A DNA stretch of 64,000 nucleotides from NCBI RefSeq assembly GCF_023639785.1, contig NZ_CP098325.1, forward strand, positions 3,286,001 through 3,350,000. Direction: 5' to 3'. Under the pieces are notes generated by a model. It was not told the origin of the DNA. It saw only the letters and a list, made by a program, of their open reading frames with translations, and did no database searches. Origin of the DNA: Leclercia adecarboxylata. Lineage in GTDB: Bacteria; Pseudomonadota; Gammaproteobacteria; Enterobacterales; Enterobacteriaceae. The translations under genes were made by a program, and so were the position numbers. Shown here one piece after another: positions 54,989 to 64,000 of this stretch; within the stretch, counting starts at the first letter, position 1; the number at the start of each line of letters is the position of its first letter.

Positions 54989-55987
54989 ATGGTTTATCAG
55001 GCGGATCAAAACCGTTACCAGTCAATGGTGTATCAACGATGCGGGCAAAGCGGTCTTAAGCTCCCTGCCATCTCCCTTGGGCTGTGGCATAACTTTGGCG
55101 ATGCCACGCTGATTGAAAACAGCCGTCAACTTTTACATCGTGCCTTTGACGTGGGCATTACGCACTTCGACCTTGCCAATAACTACGGCCCACCACCGGG
55201 TTCGGCAGAACGTAATTTCGGGCGAATCTTGCAGGAAGATTTCAGCGCCTGGCGCGATGAGCTGATCATCTCCACCAAGGCGGGCTATACCATGTGGGAC
55301 GGTCCCTACGGCGACTGGGGTTCGCGTAAGTATTTGATTGCCAGCCTCGACCAGAGCCTGAAACGCATGGGGCTGGAGTATGTCGACATCTTCTATCACC
55401 ACCGTCCGGACCCGGAAACACCGTTACAGGAGACGATGAAAGCGCTCGACCATATCGTGCGTCAGGGCAAGGCGCTGTACGTTGGACTGTCCAACTACCC
55501 CGCCGAACTGGCCCGCCGGGCTACTGAGATCCTCGACGACCTGGGCACACCCTGCCTTATCCATCAGCCGAAATACTCCCTGTTTGAACGTGCGCCGGAG
55601 GAGGGATTACTGGACGTGCTTAAGGAGAAAGGGGTGGGCTGCATTGCCTTTTCGCCGCTCGCGGGCGGCCAGCTGACCGACCGTTATCTGAACGGTATCC
55701 CGGCAGATTCCCGCGCAGCCAGCGGCAGCCGCTTCCTGAACCCGGACCAGATAACTGAAGAGAAGCTGGCGAAAGTGCGTCAGCTCAACGCGCTGGCTGA
55801 ACGCCGGAACCAGAAGCTGTCGCAAATGGCGCTGGCGTGGGTACTGGATCAGGAGGCCGTCACCTCGGTCTTAATTGGAGCCAGCAAAACGGCGCAAATT
55901 GACGATGCGGTGGGTATGCTGGCGAATCGCCATTTCACGCCTGAAGAACGCCAGGAAATAGAACTGATTCTGAGTAGTACAAATTAA
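54989..55987 (+). CDS. Aldo/keto reductase, YghZ-like
   Basis: A 332-residue NADPH-dependent oxidoreductase similar to E. coli YghZ (L-glyceraldehyde-3-phosphate reductase): GLWHNFGDATLIENSRQLL, the catalytic tetrad region LANNYGPPPGSAERNFGRIL (Asp, Tyr) with Lys in IISTKAGY and His in DIFYHHR. Similarity to YghZ is about half, so the substrate may differ. The ribosome-binding site GAGGGG lies 8 nt before the ATG. Divergent from ipdC; a role with its aldehyde product is possible but unproven. Confidence 0.88.
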   Translation: MVYQADQNRYQSMVYQRCGQSGLKLPAISLGLWHNFGDATLIENSRQLLHRAFDVGITHFDLANNYGPPPGSAERNFGRILQEDFSAWRDELIISTKAGYTMWDGPYGDWGSRKYLIASLDQSLKRMGLEYVDIFYHHRPDPETPLQETMKALDHIVRQGKALYVGLSNYPAELARRATEILDDLGTPCLIHQPKYSLFERAPEEGLLDVLKEKGVGCIAFSPLAGGQLTDRYLNGIPADSRAASGSRFLNPDQITEEKLAKVRQLNALAERRNQKLSQMALAWVLDQEAVTSVLIGASKTAQIDDAVGMLANRHFTPEERQEIELILSSTN

Positions 55988-56113
55988 ATGCGCTTTTAGC
56001 AAAAAGTGCTACGCCTTCTGAATTAGGAGTTAAAGCGATTATCCGGAGCTTTACCGCCCCTTAATATTGCGTTAACAAGCCGATTACGGCTCCGATCGTG
56101 AAGGAGAATAACC

Positions 56114-56458
56114 ATGTTCAGGTCCCTGATTCTGGCAGCAGTATTAATGGCTTCAGCCCCGCTGGTCGCTAATGCTGGCGAAATCACCCTGTTGCCATCC
56201 ATAAAATTACAAATTGGCGATCGCGATAATTACGGTAACTACTGGGACGGCGGCGGCTGGCGTGACCGCGACTACTGGCGTCGTCATTATGAATGGCGTG
56301 GCAACCACTGGCACAGACACGATAATGGCTACCATCGTGGCTGGGACAAACGTAACGCCTACGAGCGCGGCTATCGCGCAGGCTGGAGCGATCGTGATGA
56401 CCATCGCGGTCCTAAAGGTCACGGACGTGGTCATGGCGGACACGGCCATCGTCACTGA
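56114..56458 (+). CDS. ypeC: Periplasmic DUF2502 protein YpeC
   Basis: A 114-residue protein with signal peptide ([22 protein letters not shown]) and then [22 protein letters not shown], as in E. coli YpeC (108 aa). The mature part is rich in Asp-Arg, Trp and His, ending in a Gly/His tail ([12 protein letters not shown]) that may bind metal. Function unknown. Positioned before mntH as in E. coli. Confidence 0.9.
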   Translation: MFRSLILAAVLMASAPLVANAGEITLLPSIKLQIGDRDNYGNYWDGGGWRDRDYWRRHYEWRGNHWHRHDNGYHRGWDKRNAYERGYRAGWSDRDDHRGPKGHGRGHGGHGHRH

Positions 56459-56462
56459 TACG

Positions 56463-56489
56463 AAAAAGGCGCCTTACGGCGCCTTTTTT
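56463..56489. terminator. Bidirectional terminator, ypeC / mntH
   Basis: AAGGCGCC (56466-56473), TTAC, GGCGCCTT (56478-56485) with A-run before and six T after; its T-run overlaps the mntH stop codon. Confidence 0.9.
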
Positions 56490-57729
56490 ACAACCCTAAC
56501 GCGGTCCCGATCAGCAGCCACAGGTTCAGGGCCACCACCAGGACCACGATTGCCCACCCGGTCCGTTTCACCGTAACGCTGTTCACCAGATCGCCCATCA
56601 ACGTCTTGTCGCTGGTAAAGACCAGCAGCGGCACCAGCGCCAGAGCAATACCAAAGCTCAACAGCACCTGGCTCATCACCAGAATGCGCGTCGGGTCCAG
56701 CCCCATCAGGATCACGATAAACGACGGCAGCATGGTAATCGAACGGCGCACCCACAGAGGAATGTGGAAGCGAACGAAGCCCTGCATGACCACCTGCCCC
56801 GCCAGCGTGCCCACCACGGTGGAGGAGAGACCCGCCGCCACCAGGCTCAGACCAAAAATAGTGGCCGCCGCGTGACTCAGGAGCGGTTCCAGCGTCAGGT
56901 ACGCCTGATCGAGATCGGCAATACCGGTATGACCGTTAAAATGGAACGCCGCTGCGGCGGTGGCCATCATCGCCAGATTCACAAACCCGGCGATGGTCAT
57001 GGCGATCGCCACGTCCCATTTTGTCGCAGAGTAGCGCTCATGCCGCGAGCCTTCATGCAGGTTCTGGGTTAGCGACGAGTGCAGATAAATGACGTGCGGC
57101 ATAATGGTCGCACCCAGCACCCCGGCGGCAAGGAACACCGCTTCGGTGGTGGGAAGGCTCGGGATCGCCATCCCTTTCGCTAACTGGACGACGTCAGGCC
57201 GGGAGAAGATCAGCTCAACGATATAAGCCGCCGCCACGAACAGCAGCAGGCCGCCAATCACCTTCTCCAGCGGCTTTTGCCCGCGTCGTTGCAGCATCAG
57301 GATCAGGAAGGTGGCAATACCGGTTAATACTGCCCCCTGTAATAGCGATACGCCGAGGATCAGCTTAAAGCCGATGGCCGCACCGATAAACTCCGCAAGA
57401 TCGGTCGCCATGGCAATGATTTCGGCCTGCACCCAGTAAAACCAGACCAGCGGACGCGGGTAGTGGTCGCGGATCTGCTCCGCGAGGTTTTTCCCGGTGG
57501 CGATACCCAGTTTTGCCGACAGCACCTGAATCATCATCGCCATCAGGTTGGCCCACACGACCACCCACAGCAGTTTGTAGCCAAAGCTGGCCCCGGCCTG
57601 GATATTGGTCGCAAAGTTACCGGGATCGATGTAGCCAATGGCGGCAATAAACGCAGGTCCCATTAATGCGAACCGCATTTTGCGTGCCGCCCTGCCCCTG
57701 CTACTCTCATCAACGCGACTATTGCTCAT
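56488..57729 (-). CDS. mntH: Proton-coupled manganese transporter MntH
   Basis: NRAMP-family inner-membrane Mn(II)/Fe(II) symporter. From ATG 57727-57729 it has 413 residues (E. coli 412) with eleven membrane segments. The metal-site motif DPGN ([14 protein letters not shown]) and helix 6 [13 protein letters not shown] are intact. The open frame extends to 57903, but the upstream stretch overlaps the MntR site and lacks homology. Control by MntR and Fur is expected from the sites upstream. Confidence 0.97.
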   Translation of the reverse strand: MSNSRVDESSRGRAARKMRFALMGPAFIAAIGYIDPGNFATNIQAGASFGYKLLWVVVWANLMAMMIQVLSAKLGIATGKNLAEQIRDHYPRPLVWFYWVQAEIIAMATDLAEFIGAAIGFKLILGVSLLQGAVLTGIATFLILMLQRRGQKPLEKVIGGLLLFVAAAYIVELIFSRPDVVQLAKGMAIPSLPTTEAVFLAAGVLGATIMPHVIYLHSSLTQNLHEGSRHERYSATKWDVAIAMTIAGFVNLAMMATAAAAFHFNGHTGIADLDQAYLTLEPLLSHAAATIFGLSLVAAGLSSTVVGTLAGQVVMQGFVRFHIPLWVRRSITMLPSFIVILMGLDPTRILVMSQVLLSFGIALALVPLLVFTSDKTLMGDLVNSVTVKRTGWAIVVLVVALNLWLLIGTALGL

Positions 57730-57741
57730 TTTTGCCTCAGG

Positions 57742-57761
57742 AATATAGCCTTTGCTATGTT
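57742..57761. promoter_or_regulatory. MntR box upstream of mntH
   Basis: AATATAGCCTTTGCTATGTT, the reverse complement of AACATAGCAAAGGCTATATT, matches the enterobacterial MntR operator seen before E. coli mntH, 12 nt from the start codon. Confidence 0.85.
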
Positions 57762-57772
57762 TAATGCTATCA

Positions 57773-57793
57773 AAATGCGAATGATTATCAAGT
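57773..57793. promoter_or_regulatory. Fur-box-like sequence upstream of mntH
   Basis: AATGCGAATGATTATCAAG resembles the Fur consensus GATAATGATAATCATTATC in its central GAATGATTATC; E. coli mntH is Fur-repressed at a similar place. Confidence 0.55.
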
Positions 57794-57963
57794 TCATTTA
57801 AATGGGTTAGAGTGATTGCACTGATAGCGAAGAACGATAAGCAGGCTGAGTCGTGGATATGTTGACGGGCGAAAATGCACGCAACCTTTGTGAAGCGTAG
57901 CACACAAACTTAACTTTTAATTCATTTACACAACATAACGAAAATGTATCGTATGTCACTATT

Positions 57964-57979
57964 TTTGAGACTCGTCACA
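57964..57979 (+). promoter_or_regulatory. CRP-like site upstream of nupC
   Basis: TTTGAGACTCGTCACA fits TGTGA-N6-TCACA at nine of ten core bases, 96 nt before nupC, a gene activated by CRP in E. coli. The rest of the 345-nt mntH-nupC gap holds only the sites listed here. Confidence 0.5.
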
Positions 57980-58074
57980 GGACTCAACGATAGTGTGGCT
58001 TTGATCTCGTTTTCTTTACGCTTGTTTCATAGAATGTGCAGCGAAATTAAACCTGCCTCATATTTGGAGCAAAT

Positions 58075-59262
58075 ATGGACCGCGTCCTACATTTTGTCCT
58101 GGCACTTGTTGTCGTTGCCGTGCTTGCGCTGCTGGTCAGCAGCGATCGCAAAAAGATCCGCATTCGCTATGTTGTTCAGTTACTCGTTATTGAAGTATTG
58201 CTCGCCTGGTTCTTCCTGAACTCAGACGTGGGGCTGGGCTTTGTGAAAGGCTTCTCCGAGATGTTCGAAAAACTCCTCGGATTCGCTAATGAAGGGACCA
58301 ACTTCGTGTTCGGTAAAATGAACGACGAAGGTCTGGCGTTCTTCTTCCTGAAAGTGCTGTGCCCGATTGTCTTTATCTCTGCCCTGATCGGTATCCTGCA
58401 GCACATTCGCATCCTGCCGATTGTTATCCGCGCTATTGGTACCGTGCTGTCTAAAGTGAACGGCATGGGTAAACTGGAATCTTTCAACGCCGTAAGTTCC
58501 CTGATCCTCGGTCAGTCTGAGAACTTCATCGCCTATAAAGATATCCTCGGCAAAATGTCCCGTAACCGCATGTACACCATGGCGGCCACGGCAATGTCTA
58601 CCGTTTCCATGTCTATCGTGGGCGCGTATATGACCATGCTGGAGCCAAAATACGTGGTTGCTGCGCTGGTTCTGAACATGTTCAGCACCTTTATCGTTCT
58701 TTCGCTGATCAACCCGTACCGCGTGGATGAGAGTGAAGAGAACCTGCAGATGGCTAACCTGCATGAAGGCCAGAGCTTCTTTGAAATGCTGGGTGAATAC
58801 ATCCTGGCAGGCTTCAAAGTTGCGGTTATCGTTGCGGCGATGCTGATCGGCTTTATCGCGCTGATCTCCGCCCTGAACGCCCTGTTTGCTGCGGTGCTGG
58901 GTATCTCCTTCCAGGGCATTCTGGGTTACATCTTCTACCCGGTAGCCTGGGTGATGGGTGTTCCGGCAAGCGAAGCGCTGCAGGTGGGCAGTATTATGGC
59001 GACCAAACTGGTTTCTAACGAATTCGTCGCAATGATGGATCTGCAGAAAATCGCCGGTTCCCTCTCCCCGCGTGCTGAAGGCATCCTCTCCGTCTTCCTG
59101 GTCTCTTTCGCTAACTTCTCTTCCATCGGTATCATCGCCGGTGCGATTAAAGGTCTGAACGAAGAGCAGGGTAACGTGGTTTCCCGCTTCGGCCTGAAAC
59201 TGGTTTACGGTTCTACGCTGGTCAGCGTCCTGTCTGCGTCTATCGCCGCACTGGTCCTGTAA
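58075..59262 (+). CDS. nupC: Nucleoside permease NupC
   Basis: Concentrative proton/nucleoside symporter (CNT family) of the inner membrane, taking up pyrimidine nucleosides and adenosine. The 395 residues follow E. coli NupC (400 aa) closely, with [13 protein letters not shown] and the [19 protein letters not shown] conserved CNT motif. It lacks five residues of E. coli NupC in one loop ([10 protein letters not shown] here versus a longer VTGWFGYSISFQG), consistent with length variation in a non-conserved segment. Confidence 0.96.
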   Translation: MDRVLHFVLALVVVAVLALLVSSDRKKIRIRYVVQLLVIEVLLAWFFLNSDVGLGFVKGFSEMFEKLLGFANEGTNFVFGKMNDEGLAFFFLKVLCPIVFISALIGILQHIRILPIVIRAIGTVLSKVNGMGKLESFNAVSSLILGQSENFIAYKDILGKMSRNRMYTMAATAMSTVSMSIVGAYMTMLEPKYVVAALVLNMFSTFIVLSLINPYRVDESEENLQMANLHEGQSFFEMLGEYILAGFKVAVIVAAMLIGFIALISALNALFAAVLGISFQGILGYIFYPVAWVMGVPASEALQVGSIMATKLVSNEFVAMMDLQKIAGSLSPRAEGILSVFLVSFANFSSIGIIAGAIKGLNEEQGNVVSRFGLKLVYGSTLVSVLSASIAALVL

Positions 59263-59274
59263 TCAGCATAAAAA

Positions 59275-59305
59275 AACCGGGGATGATACGTCCCCGGTTT
59301 TTTTT
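59275..59305. terminator. Bidirectional terminator, nupC / pdeA
   Basis: AACCGGGGA (59275-59283) pairs with TCCCCGGTT (59291-59299), A-run before and eight T after. Confidence 0.92.
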
Positions 59306-59315
59306 CGCCTGCCAT

Positions 59316-61499
59316 TCACTGAAGCGGTTGCGGTTTGCCGATCAGATATCCCTGCAGATAATCTACCCCTGAGGCGAGCAACTTTTCGCGCTGCTCCTCG
59401 GTTTCGACAAATTCCGCTACCACGCACAGCGAGCGGGTCTTCGCCAGATTACAGATTGATTTCACAATCATCGCATCCATGCTGTCGCTGCAGATATCCT
59501 TCACGAAGCAGCCATCGATTTTAATGATGTCCGCCTGCAGGCGCTTGAGCCGCTCGTAATTGGCGTAGCCGGTACCGAAATCGTCGATGGCGATTTTAAA
59601 GCCGTACTGACGCAGTTGCTGAATATTGGCAATACTGACTTCCGAATTGGAGAAAGCCTGCTCTTCGGTCACCTCGATAATGACCGACTGCGGCTTCACC
59701 CCGTGGCGTTCAAACAGGGCAATGATCTCTGCCGCCACCTCTTTTTGCATCAGCGTCAGCGGCATCAGATTGACGGAGAAGCGCGCGCAACACTCGTCCG
59801 AGGGATGATCCCGCAGCCAGACCAGCAGCGCTTCAACCACGCTGATATCGAAGCGGCGGCTCAGGTTAAACTGCGCCACCAGCGGCAGAAACTTATCGGG
59901 CGTAAGGAGCTCACCCTCGCTTTCCAGACGCGACAGAATTTCGTGATAACCCACGCCATCGGCTCTCTGGATGGGCTGTGCATACAGCCGTAATCCCCCC
60001 TCATCCAGCGCCCGCTTAATGCGGCTCAGCATCAGCACACGATCCGTCGTCTGCCCTGAAACCGTCTCAAGGCTGTTATTCAACGACAGAACCTGATTCG
60101 CCGAGCAGGCTTTCTCCGCCAGCCAGCTAAGCTGGCCGAGCGTGTGATACAGACTCTCTCCGCCCTTAGACTCCACGCCACCCCAGGCGCCGCCAAATTC
60201 AATATCCAGACCGATATTGTTCCAGTAAATTTTACGGCTGTTCATGTAATCAATGATGTGCTGTAAGCGCGCCCCGGTTTCCGGGCCGCTGAGCACCACC
60301 ACCAGCTCGTTACCCGGGATCTGGAAAATCTGCTCGTTGGCCATCAGCAACGGCTGCAGCTGACGAATGATGGCCCGTTTGCACTGCACGCGCATCATCA
60401 GGCCGTAATGACGGCTCAGAAACTCCAGATTATCCATCCGTAAACAGCACAGAGTGACCTCCCTGTTGTCCTTCAGGAAACACTCCAGCGCGCGCAGGTT
60501 ACGCAGCCCCGTGAGTGGATCGACCAATGCCCTCTCCTGCCAGCCGCGTTTAAGCCATTCGCTGCGCTGAAAAATACGTGACATGTAAACCAGACAAATC
60601 GCGAAGGAGATCAGCACCGACAGCACGAACGCCAGTGAGTAGCCGTTTTGCACGCCCTGCAAAAAATTGCTGTTGTAAGTCAGCAGCAGCAAGGTGCTCA
60701 GCGCCCAGCCCAGCGAAATAAAGGGATAGCGGAACCGGCTCACGCCCAGGGTGAACAGAATGAATATTACCGGAACCAGGTAGCCCGCGATAATATCGGA
60801 GGTAAAAGGCGTACAGAGCAGAAGCAGGAAAGCAGCCAGTAATAGAAGTAGTATGGATGTAAATATTTGGTTGCGAATTGAAAAAGGATTATTAATATTT
60901 CGCCGCCATAGCGCGCGTGCGTAGTTTGGATTAATAATCATTCTTAAAGGATAATAGAAGAGCGTGGTAAAAATCAGAACGGCACAAATCAGGCTCTGAA
61001 CATCGACGATATGATATATGACGGAGCCTCTGTCTGAGAAATTAGCAAGGGTAACAGGGAAATCACAGAAATAACCGGCGAGGAACATTGAGAGTTTTAT
61101 TGCCAGGGGCAAGGCAAATCCTAACCAGAAAATGCGCGCCCCGATAAAGCGGCTGGGTAGCTGATAGCGCCAGCGCGAGCCAAGCTGCCAGCGCAGAAGC
61201 CCGCAGACCACTAGCGTACTAAACACCTGACAGAACAACAAAATAACATCCTGTTTCGGCGATAACTGCAGGTTCCATTGGTTGATTATGGCGAAACTGA
61301 TAATGACAGGAATGACGGCCTGGCGACCAAATAATAATATTATCGCCAGCATGACGCTCAACGGCATCCATGCCAGATAAACTTCAAAACCATCGATAAC
61401 TGATTTCGGTGAAATAAGGCGGGAGAAAGGCACAACGACGAGGCATAACGCCAGGGCGAGCGAAAAGCTCTTTAAGTTAATATTAATTTTAATATTCAT
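59316..61499 (-). CDS. pdeA: c-di-GMP phosphodiesterase PdeA (YfeA)
   Basis: Inner-membrane protein with about eight N-terminal hydrophobic segments (residues 10-310, MASE1-like), a degenerate GGDEF domain (QIPGNELVVVL, no GGDEF) and a C-terminal EAL domain. The EAL domain reads EIL (HEILSRLESEGE) for EAL, but NLMPLTLMQ, EVTEEQ and AIDDFGTGYANY with IIKIDGCFV match active phosphodiesterases. The 727 residues align along their length with E. coli YfeA (729). It may supply the c-di-GMP turnover that sets LapD state (inference; no sequence link). Confidence 0.93.
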   Translation of the reverse strand: MNIKININLKSFSLALALCLVVVPFSRLISPKSVIDGFEVYLAWMPLSVMLAIILLFGRQAVIPVIISFAIINQWNLQLSPKQDVILLFCQVFSTLVVCGLLRWQLGSRWRYQLPSRFIGARIFWLGFALPLAIKLSMFLAGYFCDFPVTLANFSDRGSVIYHIVDVQSLICAVLIFTTLFYYPLRMIINPNYARALWRRNINNPFSIRNQIFTSILLLLLAAFLLLLCTPFTSDIIAGYLVPVIFILFTLGVSRFRYPFISLGWALSTLLLLTYNSNFLQGVQNGYSLAFVLSVLISFAICLVYMSRIFQRSEWLKRGWQERALVDPLTGLRNLRALECFLKDNREVTLCCLRMDNLEFLSRHYGLMMRVQCKRAIIRQLQPLLMANEQIFQIPGNELVVVLSGPETGARLQHIIDYMNSRKIYWNNIGLDIEFGGAWGGVESKGGESLYHTLGQLSWLAEKACSANQVLSLNNSLETVSGQTTDRVLMLSRIKRALDEGGLRLYAQPIQRADGVGYHEILSRLESEGELLTPDKFLPLVAQFNLSRRFDISVVEALLVWLRDHPSDECCARFSVNLMPLTLMQKEVAAEIIALFERHGVKPQSVIIEVTEEQAFSNSEVSIANIQQLRQYGFKIAIDDFGTGYANYERLKRLQADIIKIDGCFVKDICSDSMDAMIVKSICNLAKTRSLCVVAEFVETEEQREKLLASGVDYLQGYLIGKPQPLQ

Positions 61500-61666
61500 T
61501 AATTTTGTTAAACTATTTACCTGGCGATATTAATTTCAAATCAATATTATTTCCTTTAAAAATGCAATTCAAGTTACAGGCCAGGAAATAGCATTTCCTG
61601 ACTAAGAATTTACCTAAACATGATTTATGTACAGGAAAAAAGAGATAAAGGCGTTTGTACGGGCAT

Positions 61667-61697
61667 AAAAAAACCCCCGCCATTCGGCGAGGGTTTA
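61667..61697 (-). terminator. Terminator of the tRNA-Ala operon
   Basis: On the reverse strand AACCCTCGCC, GAAT, GGCGGGGGTT-type hairpin (61672-61697), then a T-run (61667-61673), just past alaW. Confidence 0.85.
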
Positions 61698-61702
61698 AAT
61701 TT

Positions 61703-61778
<76 letters not shown>

Positions 61779-61819
61779 ACAGTTTTCTTTACGCACCAGA
61801 CTCTGTTGGGTTCAAAGTT

Positions 61820-61895
<76 letters not shown>

Positions 61896-61927
61896 ATCGC
61901 GTAAAGCGTGTCGTGTTGACGGGCGGC

Positions 61928-61956
61928 ATAATATGAATTCCATTGCGGAGTGTCAA
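61928..61956 (-). promoter_or_regulatory. Near-consensus sigma-70 promoter of the tRNA-Ala operon
   Basis: On the reverse strand TTGACA (61951-61956), exactly 17 nt, TATTAT (61928-61933), then a GC-rich discriminator (GCCGCCC), the pattern of stringently controlled stable-RNA promoters. Confidence 0.88.
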
Positions 61957-62115
61957 CGGCAAATTCTCACACTGTGGTTCAATCGCTGAAAATTCATGCA
62001 AATGAATCACATTGCGAGAGTACTCGCAGTCATGAGTTAATCTTGTCACGTTTTCCAGTAAAACGGTGTTATAAAATGACCCACTAATTAACCACACTCT
62101 TACTCAGGAAATTGC

Positions 62116-62475
62116 ATGATCAAGGAACGAATGACGCCGGAAGAGTTGGCCCGACTCACTGGCTATAGCCGACAGACCATCAATAAATGGGTGCGGAAAG
62201 AGGGTTGGTCCACATCGCCAAAACCTGGCGTCCAGGGTGGCAAAGCGCGCCTGGTGCATGTGAATGAGAAAGTTCGGGAGTTTATTCGCAATGCGCGCAA
62301 AGCCCCGGATGGGGTGCCTTCACCTGATGTTTACCCCGATAACTCACTACAGGCCCTGCTGATTACGCTGGCCAACGAAATGACACCCACGGAACAGAAA
62401 CAACTGACCTCTTTATTACTCCGGGAAGGGATTACCGGATTGTTGCAACGCTTAGGGATCCGCGATCAAAAATAA
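62116..62475 (+). CDS. yfeC: Putative DNA-binding protein YfeC
   Basis: A 119-residue cytosolic protein with an N-terminal helix-turn-helix (MTPEELARLTGYSRQTINKWVRKEGWSTSPKPGVQGGKARLVHV), as in E. coli YfeC. The rest is variable linker and a conserved end (EMTPTEQKQLTSLLLREGITGLLQRLGI). It is 1 nt from yfeD, its paralogue, and the two are cotranscribed. Target genes unknown. Confidence 0.92.
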   Translation: MIKERMTPEELARLTGYSRQTINKWVRKEGWSTSPKPGVQGGKARLVHVNEKVREFIRNARKAPDGVPSPDVYPDNSLQALLITLANEMTPTEQKQLTSLLLREGITGLLQRLGIRDQK

Positions 62476-62476
62476 T

Positions 62477-62872
62477 ATGAAAAGATTACGTAGCAAAATG
62501 ACCACCGAAGAGCTGTCAGATACGCTGGGGGTCGCCAGGCAAACTGTTAACCGCTGGGTGCGCAAGAATAACTGGAAAACGGAAGGCATTAATGGCGTTA
62601 AAGGTGGGCGAGCGCGCCTTATTCATATTGATGCGCAGGTGCGCGATCACATCATGAATATTCCCGCCATTCGTAAACGCCAGGCGAGCTACCAGCTGGC
62701 AGAAACCGCGGCCAGCTATGGTGATGTCAAGCCCGTTGCCGTGCTGCCAGGGATTATCAACGCGCTGGAGAATATGACCTTAGCGGAACAGCAACGGCTT
62801 GAAACGCTGCTTACGCGGGAGGGGGTACAGGGTTTTCTGGTGCGGCTGAACATTCATCAGCCAGAGGGATAA
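62477..62872 (+). CDS. yfeD: Putative DNA-binding protein YfeD
   Basis: A 131-residue paralogue of YfeC with the same layout: helix-turn-helix at the N-terminus (MTTEELSDTLGVARQTVNRWVRKNNWKTEGINGVKGGRARLIHI) and a shared C-terminal segment (NMTLAEQQRLETLLTREGVQGFLVRLNI). E. coli YfeD has 130 residues. Convergent with gltX. Confidence 0.92.
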   Translation: MKRLRSKMTTEELSDTLGVARQTVNRWVRKNNWKTEGINGVKGGRARLIHIDAQVRDHIMNIPAIRKRQASYQLAETAASYGDVKPVAVLPGIINALENMTLAEQQRLETLLTREGVQGFLVRLNIHQPEG

Positions 62873-62873
62873 A

Positions 62874-62899
62874 AAAACGGCAGGGAAACCTGCCGTTTT
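62874..62899. terminator. Bidirectional terminator, yfeD / gltX
   Basis: CGGCAGG (62878-62884), GAAA tetraloop, CCTGCCG (62889-62895), flanked by A-run and TTTT. Confidence 0.9.
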
Positions 62900-62914
62900 G
62901 ATTTTACTTTCTGA

Positions 62915-64000
62915 TCACTGCTGGCTTTCGCGCTCAGCAATAAAATCGAGCGCTCTGTTAATACGCGCTACGCTGCGGGTTTTGCCAATCGCGTGGACGG
63001 TAACGTCCAGCGCCGGGGACTGACCGGCACCGGTAACGGCTACACGCAGCGGCATGCCGACTTTACCCATCCCGACTTCCAGCTCGTCTGCGGTCGCCTG
63101 AATGGCGTTATGCACGTTCTCAGCGCTCCAGTCGGTAATAGCAGCCAGCTTATCGCGAACCACTTCCAGCGGCTGACGCGCAACCGGACGCAGGTGCTTC
63201 TTCGCCGCGTCGGCGTCAAACTCGTCGTATTCTTCATAGAAGTAACGGCAGTTTTCAGCGATCTCTTTCAGCGTCTTGCAACGTTCGCCCAACAGTTTGA
63301 TCAGATCGGCCAGCTGTGGACCGTTGCGGGTATCGATGTTCGCCTGCTCAATATGCCACTGCAGCTGGGTCGCAACGTACTCTGGCGGCAGAGCGTTAAT
63401 ATAGTGATGGTTCAGCCACAGCAGTTTATCGGTGTTGAACGCACTGGCAGACTTACCTACCGCACTCAGGGTGAAGAGCTGGATCATCTCTTCGCGGCTG
63501 AAGATCTCCTGATCGCCGTGGGACCATCCCAGACGCACCAGATAGTTCAGCAGCGCTTCCGGCAGGTAGCCATCATCGCGATACTGCATGACGCTGACGG
63601 CGCCGTGGCGTTTGGACAGTTTTTTACCGTCGTCACCGTTAATCATCGAGACGTGCGCGTAAACCGGTACCGGAGCATTCAGCGCTTTAAGGATGTTGAT
63701 CTGGCGTGGGGTGTTGTTGATATGGTCTTCGCCACGCACCACGTGGGTGATCGCCATATCCCAGTCATCAACCACAACACAGAAGTTATAGGTTGGTGAA
63801 CCGTCGGTACGGCGGATAATGAGATCGTCCAGCTCCTGGTTGCTGAATTCGATTGGGCCACGGATCTGATCGTCAAAAATGACCGAGCCTTCCTGCGGGT
63901 TAGCGAAACGCACAACGCAGGGTTCATCTTCCGCGTGGTGTGAATGATCGTGGCGGCAGCGACCGTCGTAACGAGGCTTTTCGTTATTCGCCATCTGCTC
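62915..64000 (-). CDS. gltX: Glutamyl-tRNA synthetase (N-terminal part outside window)
   Basis: Charges tRNA-Glu with glutamate. Only the last 361 or so residues of about 471 are in the window; the start lies beyond the right edge. Visible are [33 protein letters not shown], the class I KMSKS-type motif KLSKRHG, and the C-terminal anticodon-binding domain to AERESQQ. The N-terminal HIGH motif is outside. Confidence 0.97.
   Translation of the reverse strand, partial: EQMANNEKPRYDGRCRHDHSHHAEDEPCVVRFANPQEGSVIFDDQIRGPIEFSNQELDDLIIRRTDGSPTYNFCVVVDDWDMAITHVVRGEDHINNTPRQINILKALNAPVPVYAHVSMINGDDGKKLSKRHGAVSVMQYRDDGYLPEALLNYLVRLGWSHGDQEIFSREEMIQLFTLSAVGKSASAFNTDKLLWLNHHYINALPPEYVATQLQWHIEQANIDTRNGPQLADLIKLLGERCKTLKEIAENCRYFYEEYDEFDADAAKKHLRPVARQPLEVVRDKLAAITDWSAENVHNAIQATADELEVGMGKVGMPLRVAVTGAGQSPALDVTVHAIGKTRSVARINRALDFIAERESQQ

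Overview
The window is chromosomal DNA from a member of the Enterobacteriaceae. Gene order and protein similarity on both flanks follow the E. coli pdxB-to-gltX segment. The indolepyruvate decarboxylase gene between yfeO and mntH points to the Enterobacter cloacae complex or a near relative (Enterobacter, Leclercia, Lelliottia); this placement is an inference from remembered gene order, not a search.

Left core (1-19243): pdxB (cut by the window edge), flk, fabB, mnmC, yfcL, epmC, yfcA, mepA, aroC, prmB, smrB, sixA, fadJ, fadI, yfcZ, fadL, mlaA, yfdC and tRNA-Arg(CCU) argW. Fatty-acid control sites are visible: a FabR-type palindrome and a FadR-like site before fabB, one FadR site before fadI and two before fadL.

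Accessory block (about 19244-45200), between argW and lpxP, where E. coli K-12 carries a prophage remnant and other strain-specific genes. It starts with a small exported protein, an orphan flagellin with its own sigma-28-like promoter, an isochorismatase-like hydrolase and a YaiL-like protein. A complete LapA/LapD/LapG-type adhesion system follows: a three-part type I secretion system (22903-27891), a 1903-residue adhesin whose stalk is an Asp-Ala/Asp-Ser dipeptide repeat of about 1,245 residues (28062-33773), a small conserved-looking protein, a degenerate c-di-GMP receptor LapD and the periplasmic protease LapG. The adhesin has an N-terminal retention module with a TAAG LapG cleavage motif, so low c-di-GMP should release it from the surface.

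Directly upstream of lapG, apparently in the same transcription unit, is a cytosolic alpha-toroid-like protein. Divergent from it is a four-gene set (38856-44972): an exported alpha/beta hydrolase, a 1110-residue fusion of a MurF-like ligase, a DD-carboxypeptidase fold that has lost all three catalytic motifs, and a CapA/PgsA-type domain, then a lipoprotein and a polytopic membrane protein. I know of no description of this set. It resembles the ingredients of a poly-amino-acid or peptide-polymer pathway tied to the Lap adhesion switch, and it is the best candidate here for an undescribed system.

Right core (45223-64000): lpxP, ypdK, alaC, the pyruvate-sensing two-component pair pyrS/pyrR (ypdA/ypdB), glk, yfeO, ipdC, an aldo/keto reductase, ypeC, mntH (MntR and Fur-like sites), nupC, the phosphodiesterase gene pdeA, two identical tRNA-Ala(GGC) genes behind a near-consensus promoter, yfeC, yfeD and gltX (cut by the window edge). 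The ypdC and fry genes that separate ypdB from glk in E. coli K-12 are absent. No IS element, integrase, CRISPR array or rRNA gene was seen.
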